This document shows positions 31,720-40,222 of a stretch of DNA of 64,000 bases, in pieces. The translations under genes and the position numbers were made by a program. Every line of letters starts with the position of its first letter. Position 1 is the stretch's first letter. Below the pieces are notes generated by a model that did not search any database, was not told the DNA's origin, and saw nothing but the letters and a program-made list of their open reading frames with translations. The stretch comes from Haloplanus sp. GDY1. GTDB taxonomy: Archaea; Halobacteriota; Halobacteria; Halobacteriales; Haloferacaceae. The stretch spans positions 1 through 64,000 of the forward strand of contig NZ_CP098515.1 in assembly GCF_023703775.1 (NCBI RefSeq), given 5' to 3'.

Positions 31720-32690
31720 GCGTCTCCCCGATGGTGTGGGTTGCTCGACTCGTTGAGCACTGACTGGAGTTGTTTCCATCGGGCCCGTAGGGTCACGGGG
31801 GTGACCTCGGCGATATCGGCGAGAGATTCCTGGGTTAGCCGTTCGCCATGCTCCAGAGACGCCTGATAGACACAGCCCGCGGCGACGCCCACCGGATTAC
31901 AGCCGCTTGCAACGCCGCTGCTCGCCAATTGCCTGGCGAGGCCGACGGCCCGCTGTCGAGTCGCCGGCGAGACCTCGAGTTCCGACGTCAGCTTCGGGAC
32001 GTACTCGTGGTGCTCCATCGGCACTGTCGGCAGGTCCAGTTCTCGATTGAGGACGCCGTAGGCATTCCGGACGCGCTCGTCGCTGACAGCTGCCATCGTT
32101 TCAACTTCTGTGAACGTCCGAGGGAGGCCGGCACACCGACAGGCAGCAGAGACACTCGCAGCGGCCACCGCCTCGATCGACCGGCCACGGATGAGATCCT
32201 CATGGGCAGCGGTTCGGTACAGCTGACAGGCCTGATCCCGAAGGCTCCGCGGCAGATCGAGTGCGCCGACGATCCGTCGCACCTCCGAGAGACCATGTGC
32301 GAGGTTTTGTTCGGCCTTACTGGACCACCGCCCACGCTGGTGCTCACGCCGGAGGCGAGCGATTTGACTCCGTTTCCGGCCTGATAACGTGGAGCCATTG
32401 GCGTCGGCCTGATCGAAGCCAATCTCACTCGAAAGTCCGTGGTCGTGGCGGGTCGGCGTCAGCGGTGGCCCGGTTCGCTTGCGCTCGTTGCCCTCCGTCT
32501 CGTCGAATGCCCGCCACTCCGGACCGTGGTCGATGGGACGATCCTCGAGGACCAGCCCGCAGTCCTCGCAGGCTGTCTCGATGCTGTTCGTGTGGACGAG
32601 GCCGCCGCACTCGGGACAACCGTTGCTGGACCGTTCGATGGAGGGGACGTCCTCGTCGAACGTCCGCTCGTAGACGTGTCGTAGTGACAT
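31716..32690 (-). CDS. tfb: Transcription initiation factor TFB
   Basis: This 324-residue archaeal TFIIB homolog has an N-terminal zinc ribbon (CPECG-x14-CEDCG), a B-finger/reader region (RKRTGPPLTPTRHDHGLSSE) and two cyclin-like repeats (about 120-210 and 220-315, e.g. KAEQNLAHGLSEVRRIVGAL). A final helix-turn-helix (LTQESLADIAEVTPVTLRAR) binds BRE DNA. It recruits RNA polymerase to TBP-bound promoters. A plasmid-borne TFB can redirect transcription to particular promoters; its own promoter bears the shared motif. Confidence 0.93.
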   Translation of the reverse strand: MSLRHVYERTFDEDVPSIERSSNGCPECGGLVHTNSIETACEDCGLVLEDRPIDHGPEWRAFDETEGNERKRTGPPLTPTRHDHGLSSEIGFDQADANGSTLSGRKRSQIARLRREHQRGRWSSKAEQNLAHGLSEVRRIVGALDLPRSLRDQACQLYRTAAHEDLIRGRSIEAVAAASVSAACRCAGLPRTFTEVETMAAVSDERVRNAYGVLNRELDLPTVPMEHHEYVPKLTSELEVSPATRQRAVGLARQLASSGVASGCNPVGVAAGCVYQASLEHGERLTQESLADIAEVTPVTLRARWKQLQSVLNESSNPHHRGDA

Positions 32691-32722
32691 GGTTCACGCG
32701 GAGAGACCGACCTGTCGGTCGA

Positions 32723-32753
32723 CTCCCCGCACTCCATTGGAGATGATAAAATC
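32723..32753 (-). promoter_or_regulatory. Promoter with shared motif (TFB)
   Basis: Minus strand: GATTTTATC TATA box, then CTCCAATGGAGTGCGGGG, about 40 bp before the ATG. It fits the plasmid promoter family CAAGGGAGTGA with two changes, so this TFB could control itself. Confidence 0.55.
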
Positions 32754-32834
32754 AGCTCGCAACAGGGGCGTACCTAGAGTAAATCGAACGACGCTGACGC
32801 GAGTACTACCGGCACTGTGAGCGCGGACTGGGAG

Positions 32835-33311
32835 TTACTCAGCGACATCTAGCACTGTCGCCTCCGACAGCTCTCGAATGCGAGACGGTGCAATCGGGAA
32901 CACCGCCTCGGGCGTGCCAGCCGCCGCCCAGACGGTGTCGAACGCCGTCAGAGTCTCATCGAACAGAACAGGAACCGCAGCATCATGACAGAACGGCGGG
33001 ACGCCGCCGATTGACCAGCCGATCCGGTCTTTGACCTGTTCGGCGTCAGCCATCGACACCGACTCATCCGGAGTGTCAAAGTGAGCGGCAAGCGTCGACT
33101 CGCTCACGTGGTTCGCACCGCTGGTCACGACCACGACCAGACCGTCGTCGACGGACATGACGATACTGCTGGCGATTTGAGCGACTTCGCAGCCGATCGC
33201 ATCGGCCGCGTCGGCAGCCGTCTTCGTTCCCTCAGGGAACTCGTGGACGTCGATCTCGACACCGTACTGTTCACGAGCTCGATCAACGAAGCGCTCGGCG
33301 CTCGGGTGCAT
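32835..33311 (-). CDS. YbaK/ProX-type aminoacyl-tRNA deacylase
   Basis: This 158-residue protein carries the YbaK/EbsC fold: HEFPEGTKTAADAADAIGC, EVAQIASSIVMSVDDGLVV and SIGGVPPFCH. Family members hydrolyse mischarged tRNA such as Cys-tRNA(Pro) or Ala-tRNA(Pro). The start at MHPSAERF fits the family; 29 upstream codons do not. It sits alone between TFB and a toxin-antitoxin pair and is probably cargo. Confidence 0.85.
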   Translation of the reverse strand: MHPSAERFVDRAREQYGVEIDVHEFPEGTKTAADAADAIGCEVAQIASSIVMSVDDGLVVVVTSGANHVSESTLAAHFDTPDESVSMADAEQVKDRIGWSIGGVPPFCHDAAVPVLFDETLTAFDTVWAAAGTPEAVFPIAPSRIRELSEATVLDVAE

Positions 33312-33445
33312 AGCCGCGCTGTCGTCACCACAGAGGAAAACCTCACCGGAGCCTTCGCGCGGATTCCTAATCCGGCAGACAACATGACGGGAGAGCAAGA
33401 ACCGACAAACGTGCTCACAGAGATGCGAGGAAGAAGCCCACGACT

Positions 33446-33958
33446 TCAGTTGTGGGTCGATGACTCGTGTCTCCGATAGGGGAGCGTCGTCACGTCGAAG
33501 GCGTCATAATGCCGGTCGTACGTGAGGATGTGATCAATCTCTAGCTCGGCCATGTGTGACGCGACGATGAAGTCCGTCAGGGATGCATCGAGGTCAGTCC
33601 ACTCGATGAACGTGTCTGTCGCATCACTGAATACCTCCGGCGTAACTGATTCGAGTTGATAGAGGGCACTCTTATCGAGCGTCGTCAGAAACGTCGCAGC
33701 GTTTCGCACCGACGCCTGTTTTTTGAGTCGGGTAGCAGCTTCGTCGACGATGTGATCGTTCACGATCAGTCGTCGATATGGGAGGTTGCCGTCGCGGACA
33801 AAATCCATGAATGCACGTGAGACGGAATGCATCTGATCCTGTGGATTGAACAGCGCATAGAGGAACTTCGGGCCACAGACGACCTGATGACGAATCGAAC
33901 CCGGTCGAAAATGTTCAGGGGTTACCGTCCCAATCGGTGTCTCAACGGGGTCTGCCAT
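33446..33958 (-). CDS. PIN-domain toxin (VapC-like) lacking the first Asp
   Basis: This 170-residue protein has a PIN fold: VVCGPKFLYALFNPQDQ, NDHIVDEAATRLKKQ, and TDFIVASHMAELEIDHILTYDRHYDAF near the C-terminus. In normal VapC the opening reads VxDTN/S; here VVCGPKF has no acidic residue in that position, though the later acidic residues are intact. It follows its antitoxin with a 5-bp gap. Activity may be reduced or altered; the antitoxin context still marks it as a toxin. Confidence 0.75.
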   Translation of the reverse strand: MADPVETPIGTVTPEHFRPGSIRHQVVCGPKFLYALFNPQDQMHSVSRAFMDFVRDGNLPYRRLIVNDHIVDEAATRLKKQASVRNAATFLTTLDKSALYQLESVTPEVFSDATDTFIEWTDLDASLTDFIVASHMAELEIDHILTYDRHYDAFDVTTLPYRRHESSTHN

Positions 33959-33963
33959 CGGAG

Positions 33964-34275
33964 CTAGGTATTCGAGGAGGGGTCCTCAGCGAGAACGAAT
34001 GATTCATCCTTGCCGTGCCACTCGTCAACGAGATCGTCTTCCTCTCTGGCGTCTGTCTGTGCTGTCCGTGGGAGCGACGAAGCATCGAGCTCATCGAGAA
34101 CTGTAAAGGCTGCATCGTTCGGATCGGCCTGTTGCTGGCGTTCGACCCACTCAATCAACGCCTCGTGACTGGCTTCTTTGAGCGACAGTCCGTGTTCCTC
34201 AGCGAACGCTCGAAATCGTTCGTACTCCTCTTCATCCAACTCAGTTTGGACGTGTTTGGTATCGTTGCTACTCAT
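33964..34275 (-). CDS. VapB-type antitoxin
   Basis: This 103-residue acidic protein starts with a ribbon-helix-helix-like domain (KHVQTELDEEEYERFRAFAE, then EHGLSLKEASHEALIEWVER) followed by a flexible toxin-binding tail (DEWHGKDESFVLAEDPSSNT). The PIN toxin gene starts five base pairs downstream. Ten-bp direct repeats in its upstream region are probable self-operators. Confidence 0.75.
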   Translation of the reverse strand: MSSNDTKHVQTELDEEEYERFRAFAEEHGLSLKEASHEALIEWVERQQQADPNDAAFTVLDELDASSLPRTAQTDAREEDDLVDEWHGKDESFVLAEDPSSNT

Positions 34276-34307
34276 TCTGAGCCACCTAATGTTGTGTGGG
34301 TGTAGCG

Positions 34308-34349
34308 TCTCATGAAGCATAAGATGTTCGCATGTATTATCTCATGAAG
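34308..34349. promoter_or_regulatory. Direct repeats upstream of the VapB gene
   Basis: TCTCATGAAG occurs at 34308-34317 and again at 34340-34349, 32 bp apart (about three helical turns). The region between is AT-rich. It is a likely operator pair for the antitoxin. Confidence 0.5.
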
Positions 34350-34532
34350 TGGGTTGACCCCTCGCTCTTCACAGTATATTTTGTGAGGGAACGTCAGTAT
34401 CAGTTCGAAGGTGCAGATCCGCTGTGGAGACGAGAAATTGAGTGTGGGAATGATGTGGGAATTCCTTCGAAAACAACGGCCTTGGGCTTCTTCTCCAGCG
34501 ATACACCTAAGCTTCGCTAGTCGGTGTAGAAT

Positions 34533-34555
34533 GTGAGGCTGTACCAGAGCCTCAC
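34533..34555. promoter_or_regulatory. Hairpin-type inverted repeat directly before the 594-aa gene
   Basis: GTGAGGCT and AGCCTCAC form a perfect 8-bp stem with a 7-nt loop (gtaccag). It ends 3 bp before the ATG at 34559, where it could be an operator or an RNA hairpin that hides the ribosome entry. Confidence 0.6.
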
Positions 34556-34558
34556 GAA

Positions 34559-36343
34559 ATGGAATGGAGTATTCCAATGAATAGTAGCAACCAATCCGAT
34601 AAGAAGTTATCGGGCACGACAGACACGCTGACAGAGCCGAACACGACAGATGCGACCGCTTGCACGCGGCCGACCGACACGCCATTCCAACAGGTCCGGG
34701 CCGACCGGACACACGGTGAGCGTGCCGACATCCCAGCAGGTCGCTCCGCACTGGTGCGAACGCTCACGGGATTGCTGCACGCGCTCGTCCAGGACGACAG
34801 CGAGTCGTCGACGAGCACCGCGCCCGACGGAACGGCACCCGAGTCGACGGCATACACCGAACGGACCGCCTCCAAAGGCGAGTACGGCTCCCGGACGGAA
34901 CCCGTCGACGGCGTCTACGGTCACACAGCCGACGGCGATCCGGTGGTTGCCCCGACTGGGCGACTCGCCGCGAGCCGCATCGACGCCAACTGGACGCCCG
35001 GCGACACGCTCTACGACCCTGACAGGGCTGGAGACGTCGCCGCAGCGACCGGCACGAACGCCAGCTTCCTGTTCGCCGAACAGTCCGGTGAGCAACGCGC
35101 AACGTTCGCGATTGAGTACGACCACACGGCGGGCCCGACGCTCGTCGACCCGAGTGGTGAGCGCATGATCGGTGTTGCGAGTGGCCTCGAACCGAGGACG
35201 ACCCGGACAGCTCCGGCCACGACGCCGAAGTCTGCCACGAGTCGCCGCAACTCGCCCTGGCCAGCTCGCGCCCGCTCGGAAGCCCACGTCGATGGGATCG
35301 ATCACGAGTTGCTCGAGACGTTGCCGGCCGCCGAACAGGCGCGCCTGCGCCGTCTCCGTGCGTTCGACATCCCGACCGATCCGACGCCCGAAGATGCGAC
35401 CGAGGGAATCCCGACGGCCGAGTTGGAGGTGCAGACGCCCGATGGGCGACTCACGCCACTCGGTGAGCTGTTCGCAGAGCCCGAACAGTTTGCGCGGAGT
35501 TCACTCGAATCGATCGAGTGTTCCCTTGCCGTCGCAGCCGAGAGACGCCGCGTCACTGACGGAATCCTGACTGCCCAGATCGATCCGGAGATTGCAGCAG
35601 GTGACGTCGAACTCGTGGGGCATGCGAAGTGGCTGGCCAATCGGTACGACGAGTACGCCGCGGCCAGGCCATCCAGCGCCAAACTCGCAGCCGCGCGAGC
35701 AACGCGCCAAGCCGAGCGCTATCGCACGCGGATTCGACCGCTCACCGAACTCACCGCCGAGCAGCACGACCGAGTCTCCCGAATGGTAGACCGACTGCTG
35801 AGCGACGAGTTCGATCGAGTGGTCGAGATACGCAAATCACGGTTGACACTGGCGCTTGCGCTTGCGAACCGCCTCCGTGACGGCGCTGAGCCGACACAAG
35901 GCCTACTGAGACAGGCCGATGCCGAGGCGACCGACCCACGGAACGTCCTGACGGTCGGCAACGTTCGGTACACGCCCGTCGACGCAACGCGTGGGCGATT
36001 CTCGACCCAGGGGACGATCCTCCGGTTGTTCGAGAACACCCACCCGGCGATCAAGCAGGCTGGTCTGTTGGGCGACGACACTGGCGTGATGAAGTTTGCC
36101 GTTTGGGAGAAGAGTGAGTGGGACGAGACGCGACCGATGCCTGACCCGACCGATGACGGCCGGACGCTCATCCGTTCCCACCGCTTCCCCGAGCTGTGCG
36201 AAGGTGACGTTGTTCGCTGTGAAGACGTTGTGAAGCGATGGTACGACGGCAACCCGACGTTCGAGACACGCCGAGACAGTACGCTCACGATTATTGAGCG
36301 ACCGACCGGCGGCCAGAGCAATCGTATGGACGGTGTTCGGTGA
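34559..36343 (+). CDS. OB-fold (RPA-like) DNA-binding protein
   Basis: This 594-residue protein's C-terminal ~180 residues contain an OB fold (RFSTQGTILRLFENTHPAIK, then QAGLLGDDTGVMKFAVWEKS). It closely resembles the RPA-like part of the fusion at 38426-39991 (QVGLLGDESGRLKFVKWES). The N-terminal 400 residues are acidic and helical, with low-complexity stretches. A second ATG lies at 34577. It probably binds single-stranded DNA in replication or transfer. A hairpin lies immediately upstream of its start. Confidence 0.75.
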   Translation: MEWSIPMNSSNQSDKKLSGTTDTLTEPNTTDATACTRPTDTPFQQVRADRTHGERADIPAGRSALVRTLTGLLHALVQDDSESSTSTAPDGTAPESTAYTERTASKGEYGSRTEPVDGVYGHTADGDPVVAPTGRLAASRIDANWTPGDTLYDPDRAGDVAAATGTNASFLFAEQSGEQRATFAIEYDHTAGPTLVDPSGERMIGVASGLEPRTTRTAPATTPKSATSRRNSPWPARARSEAHVDGIDHELLETLPAAEQARLRRLRAFDIPTDPTPEDATEGIPTAELEVQTPDGRLTPLGELFAEPEQFARSSLESIECSLAVAAERRRVTDGILTAQIDPEIAAGDVELVGHAKWLANRYDEYAAARPSSAKLAAARATRQAERYRTRIRPLTELTAEQHDRVSRMVDRLLSDEFDRVVEIRKSRLTLALALANRLRDGAEPTQGLLRQADAEATDPRNVLTVGNVRYTPVDATRGRFSTQGTILRLFENTHPAIKQAGLLGDDTGVMKFAVWEKSEWDETRPMPDPTDDGRTLIRSHRFPELCEGDVVRCEDVVKRWYDGNPTFETRRDSTLTIIERPTGGQSNRMDGVR

Positions 36344-36562
36344 TGGTGTGACGATGAAGCCGACGACTGGTAGCGATCCGTAGCACGGCGAGTCTCTCTC
36401 CGAGACTCAGAACTCTAGACCCCCTTTTCATAGCGCACCACCGAGCTATTCCATCACTGAAGACTGTAGATTCGGACTGCGTCATATCGACCGTGGAGAA
36501 GAACTTCAGAACGCGAGATAACCTGATGATGATATAGGCAGCGAGTGTAAACGCGGGCATCA
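36344..36562. other. Intergenic region with candidate TRAM-gene promoter
   Basis: No gene is visible. At 36529-36538, GATGATATAG provides a TATA about 29 bp before the TRAM-gene ATG (36563), predicting a leaderless transcript. A run of short C and T tracts near 36420 could be a weak terminator for the preceding gene. Confidence 0.4.
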
Positions 36563-37069
36563 ATGGATTCACCCATCCCGTTGTGTCTGTGCACCGCTCG
36601 CGTCGAGGACAGAGGCGGAGAATACGTTGTCACGGTTCCAAAACAGGAAGTCGAACTCGGAACACTCGATGCTGGAGAAACCTATCGCGTAGGATTGTAT
36701 CCCGGCCCGGCGACAGCCTCCGAAACTACGCCCGCAGGAACTCCGAAGACGGCGGAGCACAAGCCCGATCTCGAACGGTCTACGCACAGTGGACCCGACC
36801 CGGAGACATCGCAGCCGTCCGATCCAACGTCGTCGGGAAGTACCGATCCGTCGGTTTCGCCCGAAGAGCGTCCTGATCAACCGCCAGTGGCTGAGGGCGA
36901 GGAGCGCCGTCTCCAGATTGAGGATGTCGGAGACAAGGGTGACGGAATCGCCAGAGTCGGCCCCGGATACGTCGTGTTTGTCTCCGATACGGAGATCGGT
37001 CAGCAACCGTTGGTTCGAATCACGACGGTTCGCGAGAACTTCGCGTTTGCCGAAGTCCTCAAGCAATAG
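36563..37069 (+). CDS. TRAM-domain protein
   Basis: The protein has 168 residues. The N-terminal ~65 residues are of uncertain fold, a linker follows (about 70-110, rich in P, S, T and D), and a C-terminal TRAM OB-fold covers 112-168 (RRLQIEDVGDKGDGIARVGP, then GYVVFVSDTEIGQQPLVRIT). TRAM domains bind RNA, often tRNA or mRNA, and halophiles use stand-alone ones as RNA chaperones. It is probably leaderless. Confidence 0.85.
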   Translation: MDSPIPLCLCTARVEDRGGEYVVTVPKQEVELGTLDAGETYRVGLYPGPATASETTPAGTPKTAEHKPDLERSTHSGPDPETSQPSDPTSSGSTDPSVSPEERPDQPPVAEGEERRLQIEDVGDKGDGIARVGPGYVVFVSDTEIGQQPLVRITTVRENFAFAEVLKQ

Positions 37070-37091
37070 TGCGCCTGTCCACCGTCGTCGG

Positions 37092-37451
37092 TCATCGCGG
37101 CGTCTGAACGAGTCGGAGAGGAGTATCCGGAAGGAGCGGGCCGAGTTCGCGTTGCCCCACGAGCCCGCTTTTCTTTGGGGAACGTGCCTGCACTTCAACG
37201 GTGAGGAGCAGACCGACGAGAGCTTCGCCCGAGACGACCGTTGCAACGTTCATCTCGTTCCCACACGCGTTGCAGGGAACCGACTGCACCGAGATATCAG
37301 CGTTCCGAATCGGACCATCAGCCTCGGCGACGCGCTTGCCGAGTTCGGCGACGGCGATGTTAATCGCATCTTGTGCAGTAGCAGCCCCGTGAACAATCCA
37401 CGGGACCGAGAAGGACACTTCGTACCAATCCGTGTTCGATGTGGAAGTCAT
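37092..37451 (-). CDS. UPF0212/DUF555-like protein
   Basis: This 119-residue protein resembles UPF0212: SFSVPWIVHGAATAQDAINI and AVAELGKRVAEADG match the family's VPxYDVxTPDEAV...E pattern, followed by CNACGNEMN as a zinc-binding pair. Chromosomal copies are commonly about 110 residues. The start at MTSTSNTDW suits the family; the longer upstream frame does not. Function unknown; it stands between the TRAM gene and the HicAB pair. Confidence 0.7.
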   Translation of the reverse strand: MTSTSNTDWYEVSFSVPWIVHGAATAQDAINIAVAELGKRVAEADGPIRNADISVQSVPCNACGNEMNVATVVSGEALVGLLLTVEVQARSPKKSGLVGQRELGPLLPDTPLRLVQTPR

Positions 37452-37745
37452 TGATGGTATGGGGGATGAGCGGCTACGCGTCGGCACTGTTCGGAGGATC
37501 GACAGAGCGCTATCGTGAGAGCCAAGCGATCTGAATTCCTTGGAGGGGCTCCATAGATTCCTGAACCCACTGGTCGACGACCGTCCCCACGCGACGAGCG
37601 AATATGTACTCATCTACGAGGGCAACGAGACACTACCAGTTGCGAGGGAGTCTCTCTTAGCGCAACGTAGCTGCTTTCCCCGGTCATTGGTGACCGCGAA
37701 AGTTGATGGTGGCCTTCAGATTCTCAGCCGAACGCGAAAGATGCG

Positions 37746-37991
37746 TTAGAGCAATTCCTCTATCGCATCGAGAAACGCTTGAAAATCTTCAGCGCCGGCC
37801 TGCTCGGCGATACTTTTCAACGTCCCCGGTGCGAGTTCGTCGTGCAGCGGAACCGACACTGTCCGCTTCTCGCCCGTATTTGGATCCTGATAGCGGAGTT
37901 TGACGTGGCTCCCGGTTTGGTCGACTTTTCGGAAACGCCACTTCCCGAGCGCTTTCACGATCTCCTGTCCGGAGTAGGTTCGCCGCGCCAC
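37746..37991 (-). CDS. hicA: HicA-type mRNA interferase toxin
   Basis: This 81-residue HicA toxin has a dsRBD-like fold (MARRTYSGQEIVKALGKW, then TGSHVKLRYQDP). The histidine in TGSHVKL is the catalytic position. It lies 46 bp downstream of its HicB antitoxin on the same strand. It cuts mRNA when unopposed. Confidence 0.9.
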   Translation of the reverse strand: MARRTYSGQEIVKALGKWRFRKVDQTGSHVKLRYQDPNTGEKRTVSVPLHDELAPGTLKSIAEQAGAEDFQAFLDAIEELL

Positions 37992-38037
37992 TACCGAGAG
38001 AGTGGACTCGGGGCGTTAAAAACACCCGCTGTTAACG

Positions 38038-38253
38038 TTATAACCACGGTGCCGTCGACGGTTCATCGACGTCTTCGTCCTCGGAGACTGGCCGTTCGTG
38101 AAGTTCGAGTGCCTCGGCGAGGTTTGCGAGGGCTTCGGCCCGCGTTTTCCCCTGGCTCGCGACGCCCGTTTCCTCGTCGCGAGCGACGTACCACTCGCCC
38201 TCAAGGGTGAGAGAAACCGCGCCAGCATCGTCGGGGTCACGGGCCTGGCTCAT
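38038..38253 (-). CDS. hicB: HicB-type antitoxin
   Basis: This 71-residue protein has the partial RNase H-like HicB fold (VSLTLEGEWYVARDEETGVA, then SQGKTRAEALANLAEALELH). A C-terminal DNA-binding extension is absent, as in short archaeal HicB. It precedes HicA, the usual order for haloarchaeal pairs. The start at MSQARDPD lies 28 codons inside a longer frame. Confidence 0.85.
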   Translation of the reverse strand: MSQARDPDDAGAVSLTLEGEWYVARDEETGVASQGKTRAEALANLAEALELHERPVSEDEDVDEPSTAPWL

Positions 38254-38425
38254 ACTAACTACATTGTGGCTATTGGTGATATGCCTTCGGGATGGTGCCG
38301 ATGAACCACGCCGCTGCCCGCAGTACGAGACCATCACTCAGACACGATGAGACAATCTGGGAGACGCGGAGGTAACAGCGTTTTCGGTCTACCGGTCCGG
38401 TATCTCGAACGCCCACTAGCGCGGG

Positions 38426-39991
38426 CTACGGGCTCTCAGCATCCATCCCCAGCTCCGTCATCGCATCGGTGAGGGCGTGCTCAATCTGGCCGAGATCATC
38501 GCCGTAGTACTCGGTTGCCGCTGCCGCCTGTGCCGCTCCCCGCTCGAACGCCGCCATCCGCGCCGTCGTGTGTTCGACCGCCTCAGCCAACCACGCCTTG
38601 CGGGTCGTTTCGTCGACGGTTGCAATCGTTTCGGGTTCGATGGCCACGTTCACGCGGTCACCCGCCTCGTAGGAGCGAAGCTTCCCGACCACGGCAACGT
38701 ACGACGGCGTGACCGCCTGCTGGAGGAACTCCATCGCTTCCGGCTGGTATTGCCCCGCGTAGACGAAGACCGACTCAGAGCCGGCGAACACGCGTCCTCG
38801 CCAATACTCGGTACTCGACCCGACATCCCTCGTCTCGGTGAGCGCCCCGACGATCAGCACTCGGTTCACCGCGACGCCAGTCGGTGACAGGCTGAGCACT
38901 GGCGCTCGCTCCTCGTCGGATTCCTGAAACGTGTGCGTTGAACCGTTGATCTCCTGGGCGAGCATCCGTCGAGCTGGCTGGCGGGCCGTCACCGCAGGTT
39001 CAAGCACCTCGTCACTGAGATCCTCCTCGGCGGACCCTTGGGCCACGTCGTCGACGAGGAAGTACTCGCCCACAACCGGTCCAGTGAGTTGATACGGCCG
39101 ACCGAACACCCGCTCAACGAGTTCGTCGACGACGACACTGGTATCGAGTGCGTCCATCGCCATCGCCTGGGCGTCCGCCATCGACAGCCTCGAAACCGCG
39201 GTCGTCGCCTCGGCGTCGAAAACCGCGTTGATCGACCGGTTGCCGTCGTCGACGACGGCCTTGATTCGAAGATCGAACGCACCTTCAACGTCGCCATGCT
39301 CGGCACATCGCTCTCCCGAGAGTACCCGGGTACAGTTGGACTCGGGACAGCGCTTGATCAGCCCCGATCCCTCCTGGATAGCCACGATAGCCCCACCTAT
39401 GGTGACGCCCTCTGCAGCCGTGTTGACCGCCTCCTCGGATGGTTCGACGGCGCTCGCTGAATTGAGACTCACCGAGTAGCGGCCCTGGTACTCGTGGGTG
39501 ACGGCGTTCTGGAATTGATACGTCTCCCCTTCGACCAGTTCGGGAAGGTTCGCGCTCTCCCACTTGACGAACTTGAGCCGGCCGGACTCATCGCCGAGTA
39601 GCCCGACTTGCGCAATCTTCTCGCTCCGGGGCTCCCAGAGTTCGACGACCTCGGCGACGAGGTCGATCCATTGATCAGGTTCTGCAACGTCCCCGAGCAT
39701 CGCACGCTCGAACTGCGAGCCCGTCGAGTACCCGGCCAGCGTGGCGAGTTCAGCTGGAAGGTCCGATCGCTCGAGCCCGGCGTCGCGCATGACTCCCCGG
39801 ACAACCGTCCGAACGGCCTCATCCACCGGAACCTGATGGGCGACCAGTTCGTCAAGGCGCTGCTCGATTGCCTGCCGGGTGATCTCTCCTTCGAGTGCTA
39901 ACCCGTCACTCGGCGATGTCGTAATCGCGTCGAAGTGGGGGGTGATTGTTTCCGCACGGTCCCGCAGCTCGGTCGTGGTGGTCTGCGACAT
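38426..39991 (-). CDS. RPA-RPAP fusion, single-stranded DNA-binding protein
   Basis: This 521-residue protein joins two normally separate proteins. Residues ~1-290 match haloarchaeal RPA: OB fold (SEKIAQVGLLGDESGRLKFV), beta strands (TYQFQNAVTHEYQGRYSVSL) and a zinc-finger-like CPESNC...CAEH. Residues ~330-480 match the RPA-associated protein RPAP/COG3390: MLAQEINGSTHTFQESDEER, STEYWRGRVFAGSESVFVYA and YVAVVGKLRSYE. In Haloferax these are separate, co-operonic proteins. The fusion should coat ssDNA during replication or transfer. Confidence 0.85.
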   Translation of the reverse strand: MSQTTTTELRDRAETITPHFDAITTSPSDGLALEGEITRQAIEQRLDELVAHQVPVDEAVRTVVRGVMRDAGLERSDLPAELATLAGYSTGSQFERAMLGDVAEPDQWIDLVAEVVELWEPRSEKIAQVGLLGDESGRLKFVKWESANLPELVEGETYQFQNAVTHEYQGRYSVSLNSASAVEPSEEAVNTAAEGVTIGGAIVAIQEGSGLIKRCPESNCTRVLSGERCAEHGDVEGAFDLRIKAVVDDGNRSINAVFDAEATTAVSRLSMADAQAMAMDALDTSVVVDELVERVFGRPYQLTGPVVGEYFLVDDVAQGSAEEDLSDEVLEPAVTARQPARRMLAQEINGSTHTFQESDEERAPVLSLSPTGVAVNRVLIVGALTETRDVGSSTEYWRGRVFAGSESVFVYAGQYQPEAMEFLQQAVTPSYVAVVGKLRSYEAGDRVNVAIEPETIATVDETTRKAWLAEAVEHTTARMAAFERGAAQAAAATEYYGDDLGQIEHALTDAMTELGMDAESP

Positions 39992-40070
39992 CTCGAAACA
40001 CTCCTGAGGACGCTCAGAGCACCGCTCGCGATTCCGACGCTGCGTCGGGACCTCGCGCCGTGCTTGGCCT

Positions 40071-40100
40071 CCTCACTCCCTTGGGATTGGTAAAATCCGG
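40071..40100 (-). promoter_or_regulatory. Promoter with shared motif (RPA-RPAP)
   Basis: Minus strand: GGATTTTACC TATA box, then AATCCCAAGGGAGTGAGGAG. The motif lies about 83 bp before the ATG and is the best full match to CAAGGGAGTGA. Confidence 0.65.
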
Positions 40101-40222
40101 ACGGCAGGCTGAACCGATTGGCAGGCAGCTCGTCCTCCCGACCTTACTCGTTGGAGTCAGTAGGTAGGAGACAACGAGAACCTAAATATCATCTGCTCAA
40201 ATTATCAATCTAACGTGCCGGT

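Noticed and set aside
34332-34520. Plus-strand 62-codon frame upstream of the OB-fold gene
   Set aside because: No conserved motif, and it overlaps the direct repeats that probably serve the VapB gene.
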